Positions 8,945 through 17,551 of a DNA stretch of 64,000 bases are shown here, piece after piece (within the stretch, counting starts at the first letter, position 1; every line of letters starts with the position of its first letter). Source of the stretch: Streptomyces sp. PsTaAH-137 (GTDB lineage Bacteria > Actinomycetota > Actinomycetes > Streptomycetales > Streptomycetaceae); contig NZ_QLLY01000001.1 of NCBI RefSeq assembly GCF_003259365.1, positions 1-64,000 of the forward strand, read 5' to 3'. A program made the translations under genes and the position numbers. The notes beneath the pieces are model-generated. The model was not told the DNA's origin and searched no databases. It saw only the letters and a list, made by a program, of their open reading frames with translations.

Positions 8945-10008
8945 GCCGCGACCTCCACTCGGGTGTGATCTCCGACGACCAGGCAGTGATGGTCCGTGCC
9001 CGGGCCGGTGGTGCCGATGGACGCGGCGCGCCCGATCAGCGAGTCGCGCAGCCCGCGCACTCCGGTGACCGACGCCTCGTCCAGCGCGATGGAGCCTTCG
9101 AGCCGGCTGTCCGTCACCGCGCAGTCGCGCCCGACGGAGGTGTAGGGGCCCACGTGGCTGTCCTGGACGACCGTGCCCGCGCCGATCAGCGCGGGGCCCT
9201 CGATCCGCGAGCGCACGACGCGTGCCCCCGCCTCGATCACGACCTGGCCCACGAGCACGCTGTCGGCGTCGACCTGACCGTCGACGCGCGGGGTCAGACC
9301 GTCCAGAAGGTGGTTGTTGCACTCCAGGACGTCCTCGACCCTCCCGGTGTCCTTCCAGTAGCCGTCGTAGAGGCTGGCGCGCACGTCCGCGCCGGAGGTG
9401 ACCAGCCACTGCACGGCGTCGGTGATCTCCAGTTCGCCGCGGGCGCTGGGCGCGATGGCCGCGACCGCCTCATGGATGGCGGCGGTGAAGAAGTAGACCC
9501 CGATCAGGGCCATGTCGCTGCGCGGCTGCGGCGGCTTCTCCACCAGGCGCAGCACCTCCCCGTCGGGGCCGAGTTCGGCGACACCGAACGAGCGCGGGTC
9601 GGGGACCTTGTACACGACGACCTGGGCGGCCGGGCGCCTGCGGGTGAACTCCTCGGCGATCCCGGTGACGCCGTCGGGCAGCATGTTGTCGCCGAGGTAC
9701 ATCACGAAGTCGTCGTCGCCGAGGAAGTCGCGGGCGATGGACACGGTGTGGGCCAGACCGCGCGGCGCGTCCTGGGGGATGTAGGTGACGCGCACGCCGA
9801 GTCGGGCACCGTCCCCGAGCACGGCCTCGATCTCGTGGCCGCGGTCGCCGACGATGACGCCGACCTCTTTCACCCCCAGCTCCCGCACGGAGTCGAGCAC
9901 ATGCACCAGCACGGGTGTGTTGGCGATGGGGATGAGTTGTTTGGGCATCGAATAGCTGAAAGGCCGCAGGCGGGTACCAGATCCGCCGGCGAGCACCAGA
10001 GCCTTCAT
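8941..10008 (-). CDS. rmlA: Glucose-1-phosphate thymidylyltransferase, long form
   Basis: Makes dTDP-glucose from glucose-1-phosphate and dTTP, the first committed sugar step. It has 355 residues, with the nucleotidyl transfer motif GGSGTRLRP (8-16), YLGDNM and VEKPP. The extra C-terminal part (from about residue 245) contains hexapeptide-like turns (left-handed beta-helix) and is typical of the long RmlA form found in antibiotic clusters (UrdG/LanG, StrD). ATG at 10008 follows GAGGA at good spacing, 25 bases after the stop of the C-glycosyltransferase. Confidence 0.95.
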   Translation of the reverse strand: MKALVLAGGSGTRLRPFSYSMPKQLIPIANTPVLVHVLDSVRELGVKEVGVIVGDRGHEIEAVLGDGARLGVRVTYIPQDAPRGLAHTVSIARDFLGDDDFVMYLGDNMLPDGVTGIAEEFTRRRPAAQVVVYKVPDPRSFGVAELGPDGEVLRLVEKPPQPRSDMALIGVYFFTAAIHEAVAAIAPSARGELEITDAVQWLVTSGADVRASLYDGYWKDTGRVEDVLECNNHLLDGLTPRVDGQVDADSVLVGQVVIEAGARVVRSRIEGPALIGAGTVVQDSHVGPYTSVGRDCAVTDSRLEGSIALDEASVTGVRGLRDSLIGRAASIGTTGPGTDHHCLVVGDHTRVEVAA

Positions 10009-10033
10009 CGAGAGGTCCTCTCGGTTCGTGTAT

Positions 10034-11167
10034 TCATGCCGGTACGAGCGTGTCGAGCACGCTCGCGGGCGAGGGCATGGCAGCGATCTCCCGGGAGAGT
10101 TCGCGGGCCCGCTCGCCGTAGGTGTCCTTGGACAGAAGTTCCTGACAGGAGTCCGCGATCGCGTCGGCGGTGTCCTCGCCGGGCAGCAGCGTGATCGCGG
10201 CCCCGAGATCGGCGACGCGTCGGGCCGGCCTCTCCAGCACGGCGCCGCGCGGTACGAGCAGTTGGGGCACACCGGCGTTCAGCCCGGTCAGGGTGCTGAC
10301 ACCGCCCCCGTGGTGGACGAGCGCATCGCAGGTGGGCGCCACCACGTCGAGCGGCACCCAGCCGGTACGGACGCCGGGCAGGTCCTCGCGCAGCGTGTCG
10401 GCGACCGCGTCGGGTGCGGCGACGATCAGCTCGACGTCCCACGCGGCGAAGTCCTTGGCCAGACCGCGCAGGAAGGCGAAGTTCTGGTCGTAACTGTCCT
10501 TGGCGACCCGGCTCCCGGACGTCACCAGGACGCGTCGCCGTTCGCCCCGGCCGAACATCCAGGGTTCGAGGCGCCGCTGGGCGTTGGCCGGGACGTACCG
10601 CATCGGCCGGGCCGGGGCCGCGTCGGCCGGCCGCAGGCTCGGCGGGCAGATGTCGACGAACACATCGGGGTCGGGCAGCCGCTCCAGGCCGAACCCGGCG
10701 AGTTCCGGCCGGAGTTCGGCGTCCGCGCCGGGATGGATGCCGTCGGCCTCGATGGCGTCCCAGGTCTGCCGCACATGCGGTACGCCGAGGTGCAGGGCGA
10801 GCAGCGGGGCGACGTAACTCATCGTGCCGCCGACGATCAGCTCGGGCCGCCAGGCGTGGCAGAACTCCAGCATCCGCGGGAGGCTGGACGCGGCCATGCG
10901 GGCGAACCAGCGCCCGGTGAAGAGGGCCTGCTCGACCGGGTCGGAGGGGATCTCCTCGGGGCGGCCCTCGCGGTCCGTGGTGATGAAGTGCCGGATCGGC
11001 AGATCGGTGGTGGCGACGCCGGGCAGCCCCGACGCGGTGATGACCGGGACCATGTCGTCGTTCGCGGCCATGACGACCTGGTGGCCCGCGTTGCGGGCGG
11101 CGGTGGCCAGGGGCGCCAGGGCGAAGACCGTCGCCGGGCTGCCCGCCGCCACGAAGAGCATTCTCAC
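10034..11167 (-). CDS. C-glycosyltransferase, UrdGT2-like
   Basis: A 377-residue GT-B glycosyltransferase (GT1 family). The N-terminus MRMLFVAAGSPATVFALAPL and later blocks such as FITTDREGRPE and GRWFARMAASSLPRML are, as far as I recall, nearly identical to UrdGT2. UrdGT2 joins D-olivose to C-9 of the angucycline through a C-C bond. The nucleotide-sugar motif HHGGG is at 285-289. The start is GTG at 11167, which gives the UrdGT2-like N-terminus and overlaps the TGA of the epimerase gene (GTGA); a start at the internal ATG would lose two residues. This gene is the main evidence that the product is a C-glycoside. Confidence 0.9.
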   Translation of the reverse strand: MRMLFVAAGSPATVFALAPLATAARNAGHQVVMAANDDMVPVITASGLPGVATTDLPIRHFITTDREGRPEEIPSDPVEQALFTGRWFARMAASSLPRMLEFCHAWRPELIVGGTMSYVAPLLALHLGVPHVRQTWDAIEADGIHPGADAELRPELAGFGLERLPDPDVFVDICPPSLRPADAAPARPMRYVPANAQRRLEPWMFGRGERRRVLVTSGSRVAKDSYDQNFAFLRGLAKDFAAWDVELIVAAPDAVADTLREDLPGVRTGWVPLDVVAPTCDALVHHGGGVSTLTGLNAGVPQLLVPRGAVLERPARRVADLGAAITLLPGEDTADAIADSCQELLSKDTYGERARELSREIAAMPSPASVLDTLVPA

Positions 11168-11745
11168 GCTGTACCCGCCTTGCTGAATCGGGGCAGGAGA
11201 CCTGCCTGTACGGCCTCGGCCACGGTCGGCGCCTTCGCGTCCTTGTCCGAGATGAGGGGTGCCTGCGGGCAGTTCCAGGGCAGCGCGAGATCGGGATCGA
11301 GCGGGTTGATGTCGATCTGCGTGCCCGGCACGTACGCGGTGGAGACGACGTAGCAGATGCAGGCGTCGTCGCTGAGCGCGAGGAATCCGTGGCCGACGCC
11401 CTCGGGGACGTAGAGGGACCTGCCGGAGTCCGCGTCGATCTCGTTGACCTGGTGCTCGCCGAAGGCCGGGGAGCCGATCCGCAGGTCCACCACGATGTCC
11501 CGCAGCACGCCGCGTACGCAGGTGATGTACTTGGCCTGCCCGGGAGGTATGCGCACACTGTGGATGCCGCGCAGGGTGTGCCGTCTCGACACGGAGTAGT
11601 TGATCTGCCGGGGCTGGAAGGCGGCCCCGGTCACGCTCTCCAGTGCGTCGCCGCGCCAGGACTCGTAGAACGTCCCGCGCTCGTCCGGAATCTGTTCGGG
11701 TGTAATCAGGTAGGTGCCGGGGATGGTCATTTCCTCGATGCGCAC
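11164..11745 (-). CDS. dTDP-4-keto-6-deoxyhexose 3,5-epimerase (RmlC-like, UrdZ1/LanZ1 type)
   Basis: Cupin-fold epimerase that inverts C-3/C-5 and so opens the route to L-sugars such as L-rhodinose. It has 193 residues, with PDERGTFYESW near the N-terminus, the catalytic histidine region HTLRGIH, and VPEGVGHGFLALSD, the usual RmlC barrel motifs. A GTG start at 11745 gives an N-terminal strand (RIEEMTIPG) like other RmlC proteins. The alternative ATG at 11730 makes a clean ATGA overlap with the glycosyltransferase stop and would drop five residues. The gene is sandwiched between two glycosyltransferases and coupled to both. Confidence 0.88.
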   Translation of the reverse strand: MRIEEMTIPGTYLITPEQIPDERGTFYESWRGDALESVTGAAFQPRQINYSVSRRHTLRGIHSVRIPPGQAKYITCVRGVLRDIVVDLRIGSPAFGEHQVNEIDADSGRSLYVPEGVGHGFLALSDDACICYVVSTAYVPGTQIDINPLDPDLALPWNCPQAPLISDKDAKAPTVAEAVQAGLLPRFSKAGTA

Positions 11746-12929
11746 GACAGGCTCGTCTCTCTCGGTTCGGTGGCCGCCGGCGTCCGTCGTACGAGATCGG
11801 CGGCCACCTCGGCGGGGGACGGCATCGCGGCCATCTCCGTGCCCAGCCGGCGGGCCGACGCGGCATGGCGCGGGTCGGACAGCAGCGCGTCCAGGGCCTG
11901 GCGGACGACCCGGGGATCGTCCTGCTGCGCGGGGGTCTCGAAGGACAGCCCGGCGCCGGCCGCGGTGAGCCGGTCGGCCAGCGGGAAGTGGTCCGCCAGC
12001 TGCGGCAGCACCAACTGCGGGAGCCCGAACGCGGTGGCGGTCATCGCCGTACCGGCCCCGCCGTGGTGGACCATCGCATCGCAGGTCCCGAGGAACAGAT
12101 GCAGGGGCAGCGGGTCGACGACCGTCACGTTGCCCGGCAGCGGCCCGACCCCCGCGCGGTACGGCTGCGGCAGTGTGACGAGGAGTTCGGTGTCACGGCG
12201 GGCGGCGAGGGCGTGCAGCAGGCCCCGGATGAACGGCTCGCCCTGCAGGGCCGGGGTGTTGCCCAGGGAGACCGCGACCCGCCGCCGCCCGGCCCCCGGA
12301 CCGGGGTCCGCCCGCACCCACGCCGGTGTCTGCGCGCCCCCGCTGTAGGGCACGTACCTGATCGGCACACTCGCCTCGCCGCCCGGGATGCGCAGGCCCG
12401 GCGGGCACGGGTCGAGCAGCACGGTCGGATCCGGCAGCGCCGCCGCGTCCTGCGCCGGGGCGGAGGCGCGCACGAAGCGGCGGGCGGCGCCGGAGATCGC
12501 GTCCACCGTCCACCGGTGATGCACCACCGGCACGCCCAGCCGGGCGCCGATGAGAAGGGAGCAGTACTCCAGCGGGTCGGCGACGATCAGATCGGGGCCG
12601 TAGGCGTCGGCGAAGGCGCTGTAGCCGTCGAGGTGGGCGGTGGCATGGGCCCACCACAGCCTGCCGTAGCCGCCGAGCACGTCAGGGGCGGGCCGGGGCC
12701 GCGCCTGAAGCGGCCGCTGACCCGGGGGCAGGCCCCTCAGCAGCATGGCGTCGACGTCGAACGGCTCGCCCATCCCGACGGCGGTCAGCCCGGAGGCCCG
12801 GACCACGCCCAGCACATCGGGCTGGCACAGCACCGTCACCTCGTGGCCGGCCGACCGCAGTGCCCACAGCAGGGGCACCAGGGGCAGGTAATGGGACGGG
12901 ACAGGGGTGGAGATCACCAGTACGCGCAT
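11727..12929 (-). CDS. O-glycosyltransferase (GT1 family)
   Basis: A 400-residue GT-B enzyme. The N-terminus MRVLVISTPVPSHYLPLVPL is the acceptor domain start, and HHGGAGTAM is the donor-binding motif. It has no sign of the UrdGT2 blocks, so it is probably an O-glycosyltransferase adding a deoxysugar (for example rhodinose) to the sugar chain or to the aglycone. ATG at 12929 has AAGGAC upstream. The gene ends overlapping the epimerase start. The donor and acceptor cannot be told from the sequence. Confidence 0.82.
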   Translation of the reverse strand: MRVLVISTPVPSHYLPLVPLLWALRSAGHEVTVLCQPDVLGVVRASGLTAVGMGEPFDVDAMLLRGLPPGQRPLQARPRPAPDVLGGYGRLWWAHATAHLDGYSAFADAYGPDLIVADPLEYCSLLIGARLGVPVVHHRWTVDAISGAARRFVRASAPAQDAAALPDPTVLLDPCPPGLRIPGGEASVPIRYVPYSGGAQTPAWVRADPGPGAGRRRVAVSLGNTPALQGEPFIRGLLHALAARRDTELLVTLPQPYRAGVGPLPGNVTVVDPLPLHLFLGTCDAMVHHGGAGTAMTATAFGLPQLVLPQLADHFPLADRLTAAGAGLSFETPAQQDDPRVVRQALDALLSDPRHAASARRLGTEMAAMPSPAEVAADLVRRTPAATEPRETSLSCASRK

Positions 12930-12965
12930 CTGACGGACAGTCCTTTCCGGCCGCTGCGGGCGCGG

Positions 12966-14258
12966 TCAGCGGCGCTCGGCGGTCAGGCGCTCCAGGAGTG
13001 GCACGATGTCCTTCGGCGCGGGCGCGGCGAGCATCTCGTCGTACAGGCGGCGGGCGCCGAGGGAGAACGACGGCTCCTGAAGGAGCCGCACGAGCTGCTT
13101 GTGCAGGCCCGCGACGTCCAGCGCCTCGGGATCGGCGACCAGACCCGCCCCCATCTCCTCGACGTACCGTGCGGTGACCATCTCGTCCCACATCGGCAGC
13201 GGCACGACGAGCTGGGGCACCTGGAAGTTGACGGCGGCGGCGAACGTGCCGCCCCCGCCGTGGTGGATCACCGCCGAACTGGTCGGCAGGACCTGGTTGA
13301 GCGGCACGTACTCCACCGCGCGGACGTTGTCGGGCAGGGTGCCGGCCGCGGCGAGCTGCTCGTTGTTGAGGGTGGCGACGACCTCGACGTCCAGGGCGGA
13401 CACCGAGTCGAAGAACTCCCGCATGGGGAAGCCGCTGTACTTGCCGAACAGCTTGCGGCGGCTCACCCCCAGGGTGAGCACCACCCGCGGACACTCCGGC
13501 CGCTCGTGCAGCCAGGCCGGCAGCGGGGCCGCCCCGGTGTAGGGGACCCGCCGTACCGGCACGTGCGTGAGGTCGAGCGGCAGCCGCATCCTGGACTGGG
13601 TCAGGTCCACGGTCCACTGGCCGAGCAGCATCTCGTCGTTGAACTCCAACCCGTACCGTTCCAGCATCGGGCCGTACCAGGACGCCCACGGGTGCTCCGT
13701 CGACTCGGCTCCGGGCCGGGCCAGTTCCCGCTTCGTCCGCTCGTGGATCAGGGCGATGTTGTCCGTGCCCCAGACCAGACGGGCATGGGCGGCGCCGGCG
13801 ACCCGCGCGGCCACCGGCGCGGGGAACATCAGGGGGTCCCACAGCACCAGATCGGGCTGCCAGGCGCGGGCGAAGTCGACCAGGTTGTCCAGCACGGGCC
13901 TGCGGCCACCCGGCTCCTCGGGCTCGGGGTAGTGCATCCGGAACATGCCGGTGAGGATCATGCGCGCCGTGCGCCAGCCCTGCGACTCCTCCGGCTCGAA
14001 CGCGTCGAAGGCGAGCGAGGGGCGGTTCGGCTTGCTGTCCCCGGTGTCCTTGCTCAGGGCCTCCGGCAGTTCCTCCGGTGAGCCGAGCGGTACGGCCGTG
14101 AGCCCGGCCGCGCCTATGTTCGTGATCACCCCCGGGTCCACGACGCCCGCGTGGCTCGCCACGACGACCTCGTGGCCGGCGCTCTGCAGCGCCCAGGCCA
14201 GCGGCACGACGGGATACAGGTGTGCCGTCGCCGGGAAGATGGTGAACAGGACACGCAT
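12966..14258 (-). CDS. Glycosyltransferase of the AknS/EryCIII/DesVII-like group
   Basis: A 430-residue GT-B glycosyltransferase with N-terminus MRVLFTIFPATAHLYPVVPL, a long acceptor-domain insertion, and donor motif HHGGGGTF. Its length and N-terminal layout resemble the 6-deoxysugar transferases that often need a P450-like helper protein (AknT, DesVIII, EryCII). No such helper gene is in the window, so it either acts alone, as angucycline transferases usually do, or its helper lies elsewhere. ATG at 14258. A 79-base gap separates it from the exporter gene upstream, one of the longer gaps in the operon. It is the third of three transferases. Confidence 0.82.
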   Translation of the reverse strand: MRVLFTIFPATAHLYPVVPLAWALQSAGHEVVVASHAGVVDPGVITNIGAAGLTAVPLGSPEELPEALSKDTGDSKPNRPSLAFDAFEPEESQGWRTARMILTGMFRMHYPEPEEPGGRRPVLDNLVDFARAWQPDLVLWDPLMFPAPVAARVAGAAHARLVWGTDNIALIHERTKRELARPGAESTEHPWASWYGPMLERYGLEFNDEMLLGQWTVDLTQSRMRLPLDLTHVPVRRVPYTGAAPLPAWLHERPECPRVVLTLGVSRRKLFGKYSGFPMREFFDSVSALDVEVVATLNNEQLAAAGTLPDNVRAVEYVPLNQVLPTSSAVIHHGGGGTFAAAVNFQVPQLVVPLPMWDEMVTARYVEEMGAGLVADPEALDVAGLHKQLVRLLQEPSFSLGARRLYDEMLAAPAPKDIVPLLERLTAERR

Positions 14259-14337
14259 CGTTGAGACTCCGTTCGGGTTCGAGAGCGCGGTGGCGCGCCG
14301 GTGGGGGAGGAGCCGGGGTGAGTGCGGGCCCGCGCCA

Positions 14338-15549
14338 TCAGGGCGCGGCGCCGCGCCCGCCGGTGCGGGCCGTGCAGGCGACCAGCGCGCCGGTCGCCGA
14401 CAGGGCGGTCAGGAACGCCAGAGCACCCCGGTGACCGCCGCCCAGGGCAGCGGCCGTGACCGGTAGCGCGAGCACCGCGCCGAGCTGCACGGCCGTCTGG
14501 TAGACGGGCACCGCGGCAGCCCGCCGCTCGGCTGCGATCCCGGCCGTGGCCTGGAGGTTGAGGGCCGCGAAGGACAGCACGAAGCCGGCCTCCACCAGGA
14601 GCAGCGCGGGCAGCACTCCGGCGGCGTACGTCGTCGGCGCCCCGGTCAGCAGTGCGGTTGCACAGCCGAGCGTCGCGGCGCAGCTCCCGGCCCTGATCAG
14701 GCGCTCGGTGCCGAAGCGCGCCACCATCCGGCCGGCGAAGGGCAGCGCGAGCGCCAGCGGCACACAGGCCGGGAGGAACGCGAGCGCCGTGCGCCAGGAG
14801 CTCCACCCCCACTGATCGGCCAGCCGGTGGGTGAGCATCATCAGCAGGCCCAGGTACGTGCCATTGAGCGTGGCCGCGCACACGGCCGAGCGCCGGAACG
14901 CGGCGTCGCGCAGCAGCCCCGCCAGGGTCGTCCTCAGTGCCGGGGCGGGCGGCGGCGCGGTGTCGCGGGGGATGAGCCGGGCGCCGGTCACCAGCAGCAG
15001 CAGGGCGACCGGGGCGGGGAACACGGGGTTCCAGCGCCAGCTCAATTCGGTGAGCGCCCCCGAGGACAGCAGTCCCGCGGTGAAGCCGGCCGCCCCGAAC
15101 AGGGAGTAGACCGACACCGCCCGGCGCTGTTCGGCTCCCGGCCGGAACGTGGTGCTGATGATCGCGAGCCCGGTGGGCGCGGTCAGTGCCGCGCACATGC
15201 CCTTCACCACCCGGGTGACGATCAGCAGGGCGCCCTCGTGGGCGAGCCCGCCGACCAGCGAGGCGGCGATGAACACCGGCAACGCGGCCAGGTACACGCG
15301 CCGCCTGCCCCACCGGGCGACGAGACGCGGACCGAGCAGCAGCAGCGCCGCGAAGCCGGCGGCGAAGCCGCTCATCGCCCACTGGCCGCCGAGAGTCGAC
15401 AGCCCCAGGTCCCGCTCCATGGCGGGCAGCGCGACCAGCATGACGGAGACTTCCAGGGCGTCGATGAGCATGTTCCCGGCGAGCACGAGGAGCAGGGCCC
15501 GCTGTCCGGCGACGGTGCGCGAGGAGGCGTGGGTGGAAAGCGTCGTCAT
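14338..15549 (-). CDS. MFS transporter, 12-TM, likely angucycline exporter
   Basis: A 403-residue major facilitator. The N-terminus (about residues 18-60) holds the first transmembrane helix and an LVALPAMERDLG loop typical of drug/proton antiporters. The loop motif RLVARWGRRRVY (about 80-91) is the DHA1-type motif A. Roughly twelve hydrophobic segments are visible. It lies inside the operon, between the oxygenase-reductase and the glycosyltransferases, so self-resistance by export is the simplest role. The protein ends in a short glycine/arginine tail. Confidence 0.85.
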   Translation of the reverse strand: MTTLSTHASSRTVAGQRALLLVLAGNMLIDALEVSVMLVALPAMERDLGLSTLGGQWAMSGFAAGFAALLLLGPRLVARWGRRRVYLAALPVFIAASLVGGLAHEGALLIVTRVVKGMCAALTAPTGLAIISTTFRPGAEQRRAVSVYSLFGAAGFTAGLLSSGALTELSWRWNPVFPAPVALLLLVTGARLIPRDTAPPPAPALRTTLAGLLRDAAFRRSAVCAATLNGTYLGLLMMLTHRLADQWGWSSWRTALAFLPACVPLALALPFAGRMVARFGTERLIRAGSCAATLGCATALLTGAPTTYAAGVLPALLLVEAGFVLSFAALNLQATAGIAAERRAAAVPVYQTAVQLGAVLALPVTAAALGGGHRGALAFLTALSATGALVACTARTGGRGAAP

Positions 15550-15569
15550 CGGCTCGGCCGTCCGCCCGC

Positions 15570-16331
15570 TCAGCCGAGCAGCGTGCCGCCGCTGGCGTCC
15601 AGATAGGAGCCGGTGATCCAGCGGGAGTCGTCGCCGGCGAGGAAGGCCACCACGTCGGCGATGTCCCGGGTCTCGCCGACCCGGCCGAAGACCGAGTAGT
15701 CCGCCATGGCCGCGACCGCCTCCGGGTCGTCGAAGACCGGGGTGCCGTTGTCGGTGATGCCGGGGCCCACGCTGTTCACGGTGATGCCGCGGGGGCCGAG
15801 GTGCTTGGCGAAGTGCAGGGTGAGCTGGTCGATGGCGCCCTTCGTCATCGCGTACGCCACCTCCTGCGGGTTGGCGACCCGGGTCAGTCCGGAGGAGATG
15901 TTGATGATCCGGCCGCCGTCGGGGAGGTTGTCCAGCGCGCGCTGCACGAGGAAGTACGGCGCCTTGGCGTTGACGGCGAAGAGGCGGTCGAACGCCTCGG
16001 GCGTGAGGTCCTCGGGGGCCACACCGCCCATGACGCCCGCGTTGTTCACGAGGATGTCGAGCGTGGCGGAGCCGGTGCGCTCCTTCAGCTCCCGCTCCAG
16101 GGCCAGGAACAGTCCGTGGACGTCGCCGGGCACTCCGAGCTCGGCGAGCACCGAGAAGCCCCGGCCGCCCTCCTTCTCGATGGCGGCGACGGTCTCGTCG
16201 GCGGCCTCCCGGTTGCTGGAGCAGTGCACCGCGACCAGCGCGCCTTCGCGAGCCAGCCGGATCGCCGTGGCCCGGCCGATGCCGCGGCTGGAACCGGTGA
16301 CGAGCGCGGTCTTTCCGGTCAGTTTGCCCAT
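15570..16331 (-). CDS. Internal translation product: free SDR ketoreductase (LanV/UrdM-reductase type)
   Basis: The reductase half of the fused gene has its own ATG at 16331, six bases after a perfect AGGAGG (16338-16343), the best ribosome site in the cluster. The 253-residue product starts MGKLTGKTALVTG and is a full classical SDR: TGSSRGIG (12-19), NNAG (96-99), catalytic S146/S147, Y160 and K164. LanV and the reductase domains of UrdM/PgaM reduce C-6 of the angucycline after hydroxylation; PgaM is reported to be made both fused and as a free reductase. That this copy behaves the same way is inference from the Shine-Dalgarno. Confidence 0.75.
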   Translation of the reverse strand: MGKLTGKTALVTGSSRGIGRATAIRLAREGALVAVHCSSNREAADETVAAIEKEGGRGFSVLAELGVPGDVHGLFLALERELKERTGSATLDILVNNAGVMGGVAPEDLTPEAFDRLFAVNAKAPYFLVQRALDNLPDGGRIINISSGLTRVANPQEVAYAMTKGAIDQLTLHFAKHLGPRGITVNSVGPGITDNGTPVFDDPEAVAAMADYSVFGRVGETRDIADVVAFLAGDDSRWITGSYLDASGGTLLG

Positions 16332-17549
16332 GGTGATCCTCCTGTGCGTCGTGTGCTGACGATTCGGTCCGTGAGCGCCGTGAGCGCCGTGTTCGCTGGG
16401 CGCGGGCGGGGCGCCGCCGTCGAGCCCGCTGATCATCGCGGCGAGGTGGCGGCGGGCCGCCGGTATCCGGAGCAGCTCCCTGAACACCGTCCGCACACCG
16501 TCCACTTCGGGCCCGCCGAACAGCAGATGGGCCTGCGCCTCGATGTTGCCGAGCACGCGGGCGCCCACCGGGTGGCGGACGGCGTGATAGGTGTCGAGCA
16601 GTTCCTCACCGGCCAGGCCGGCGAGGTGGGCGGCGAGCTTGCCGCCGAGGTCCGCCGCGTCCTGCAGACCGAGGTTGAGGGCCTGTCCGCCCACCGGCAA
16701 CTGGACATGCGCGGCGTCCCCGGCGAGGAACACCCGGCCGAGGCGGTACCGGGCGACCTGGCGCCGGGCGTTGTGGAACGCGTTGAGCCACACGGGCTCG
16801 GCGCCGCCGAGGTCCTCGCCGGTGACGTCGGCCCACACCGCGCGGATCTGCTCGAAGGAGGGGGCCCGCGACGCGCCGGGTGCCCGGCCGAACGCGTGCA
16901 CCATGACGCGGGTGATGCCGTCCGGCCCGCGGCGGGCGTTGGCCACCCCGCCCGGGTGCCGCTCGAAGCGCCGCTCCCGCAGGTCGACGCCCCTCAGGTC
17001 CGCGCGCAGCAGCTCCTTGGTGGGGCCGACGCCGGGGAACGCGAAGCCGGCCAGCCGCCGTACGGTGCTCTCCTCACCGTCGCAGCCCACGACGTACGCG
17101 GCGGTCAGCCGCAGCCGCTCGCCCGTCGGCGTGGTGGCGACGACATGGACCCGGTCCGGCGCCTCGGTCAGTGCGGTCACCGTGTGTCCGCGCCGCAGTT
17201 CGGCGCCGAGGCCCGTCGCCCAGTCCGTGAGAACGGCCTCGACGCGGGTCTGCGGGGCCTTCCACTGTCCGGCGTACGGACTGTCACCGGCTTCGGCCAG
17301 ATCCAGCGGGATGCCCCCGAAGTGGCCCGCCCCGGCGTCCGGCGGCGGCCCGAGCCGGTCGGTCAGGCCCCGCTCGTGCAGCAGTTCCATGGTGCGGGCG
17401 TGCAGGATCGACGCCCGCGACTCGGTGGTGGGCTCGGCCAGCCGCTCCAGCACCGTCACCCGCGTCCCGGCCGTACGCAGCTCCCCGGCGAGCAGCAGGC
17501 CGACCGGTCCGGCGCCCACGACGATGACGTCCGTGTCCGGCGCGGCCAC
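15570..17549 (-). CDS. Fused FAD oxygenase / SDR ketoreductase (UrdM/PgaM-like)
   Basis: A single open frame of 659 codons. Residues 1-390 form an aromatic-ring FAD monooxygenase (GxGxxG at 12-17, VGCDGEES, GDAAHVQLPVGGQ). A His/Gly-rich linker with HGAHGAHG follows at about 388-400. Residues 407-659 form a complete short-chain reductase (TGSSRGIG, NNAG, Y and K of YAMTK). This is the architecture of UrdM and PgaM, which carry out late angucycline hydroxylation and C-6 ketoreduction. The GTG start at 17549 lies two bases after the aromatase stop. An internal ribosome site allows the reductase to be made separately (see the next entry). No stop codon lies between the two parts. Confidence 0.92.
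   Translation of the reverse strand: MAAPDTDVIVVGAGPVGLLLAGELRTAGTRVTVLERLAEPTTESRASILHARTMELLHERGLTDRLGPPPDAGAGHFGGIPLDLAEAGDSPYAGQWKAPQTRVEAVLTDWATGLGAELRRGHTVTALTEAPDRVHVVATTPTGERLRLTAAYVVGCDGEESTVRRLAGFAFPGVGPTKELLRADLRGVDLRERRFERHPGGVANARRGPDGITRVMVHAFGRAPGASRAPSFEQIRAVWADVTGEDLGGAEPVWLNAFHNARRQVARYRLGRVFLAGDAAHVQLPVGGQALNLGLQDAADLGGKLAAHLAGLAGEELLDTYHAVRHPVGARVLGNIEAQAHLLFGGPEVDGVRTVFRELLRIPAARRHLAAMISGLDGGAPPAPSEHGAHGAHGPNRQHTTHRRITMGKLTGKTALVTGSSRGIGRATAIRLAREGALVAVHCSSNREAADETVAAIEKEGGRGFSVLAELGVPGDVHGLFLALERELKERTGSATLDILVNNAGVMGGVAPEDLTPEAFDRLFAVNAKAPYFLVQRALDNLPDGGRIINISSGLTRVANPQEVAYAMTKGAIDQLTLHFAKHLGPRGITVNSVGPGITDNGTPVFDDPEAVAAMADYSVFGRVGETRDIADVVAFLAGDDSRWITGSYLDASGGTLLG
16338..16343 (-). 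promoter_or_regulatory. Internal ribosome binding site inside the fused oxygenase-reductase
   Basis: Minus-strand AGGAGG placed 6 bases before the internal ATG at 16331, within the coding frame of the upstream oxygenase (codons of the linker). A full-consensus site at ideal spacing is unlikely by chance at a domain boundary and decides that the reductase can start independently. Confidence 0.8.
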
Positions 17550-17551
17550 GA

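Noticed and set aside
5588..8968. Very long plus-strand open frame (1126 codons) opposite the sugar genes
   Set aside because: It is antisense to several well-recognised genes, has no ribosome site or domain, and has an amino-acid make-up typical of frames opposite GC-rich coding DNA.
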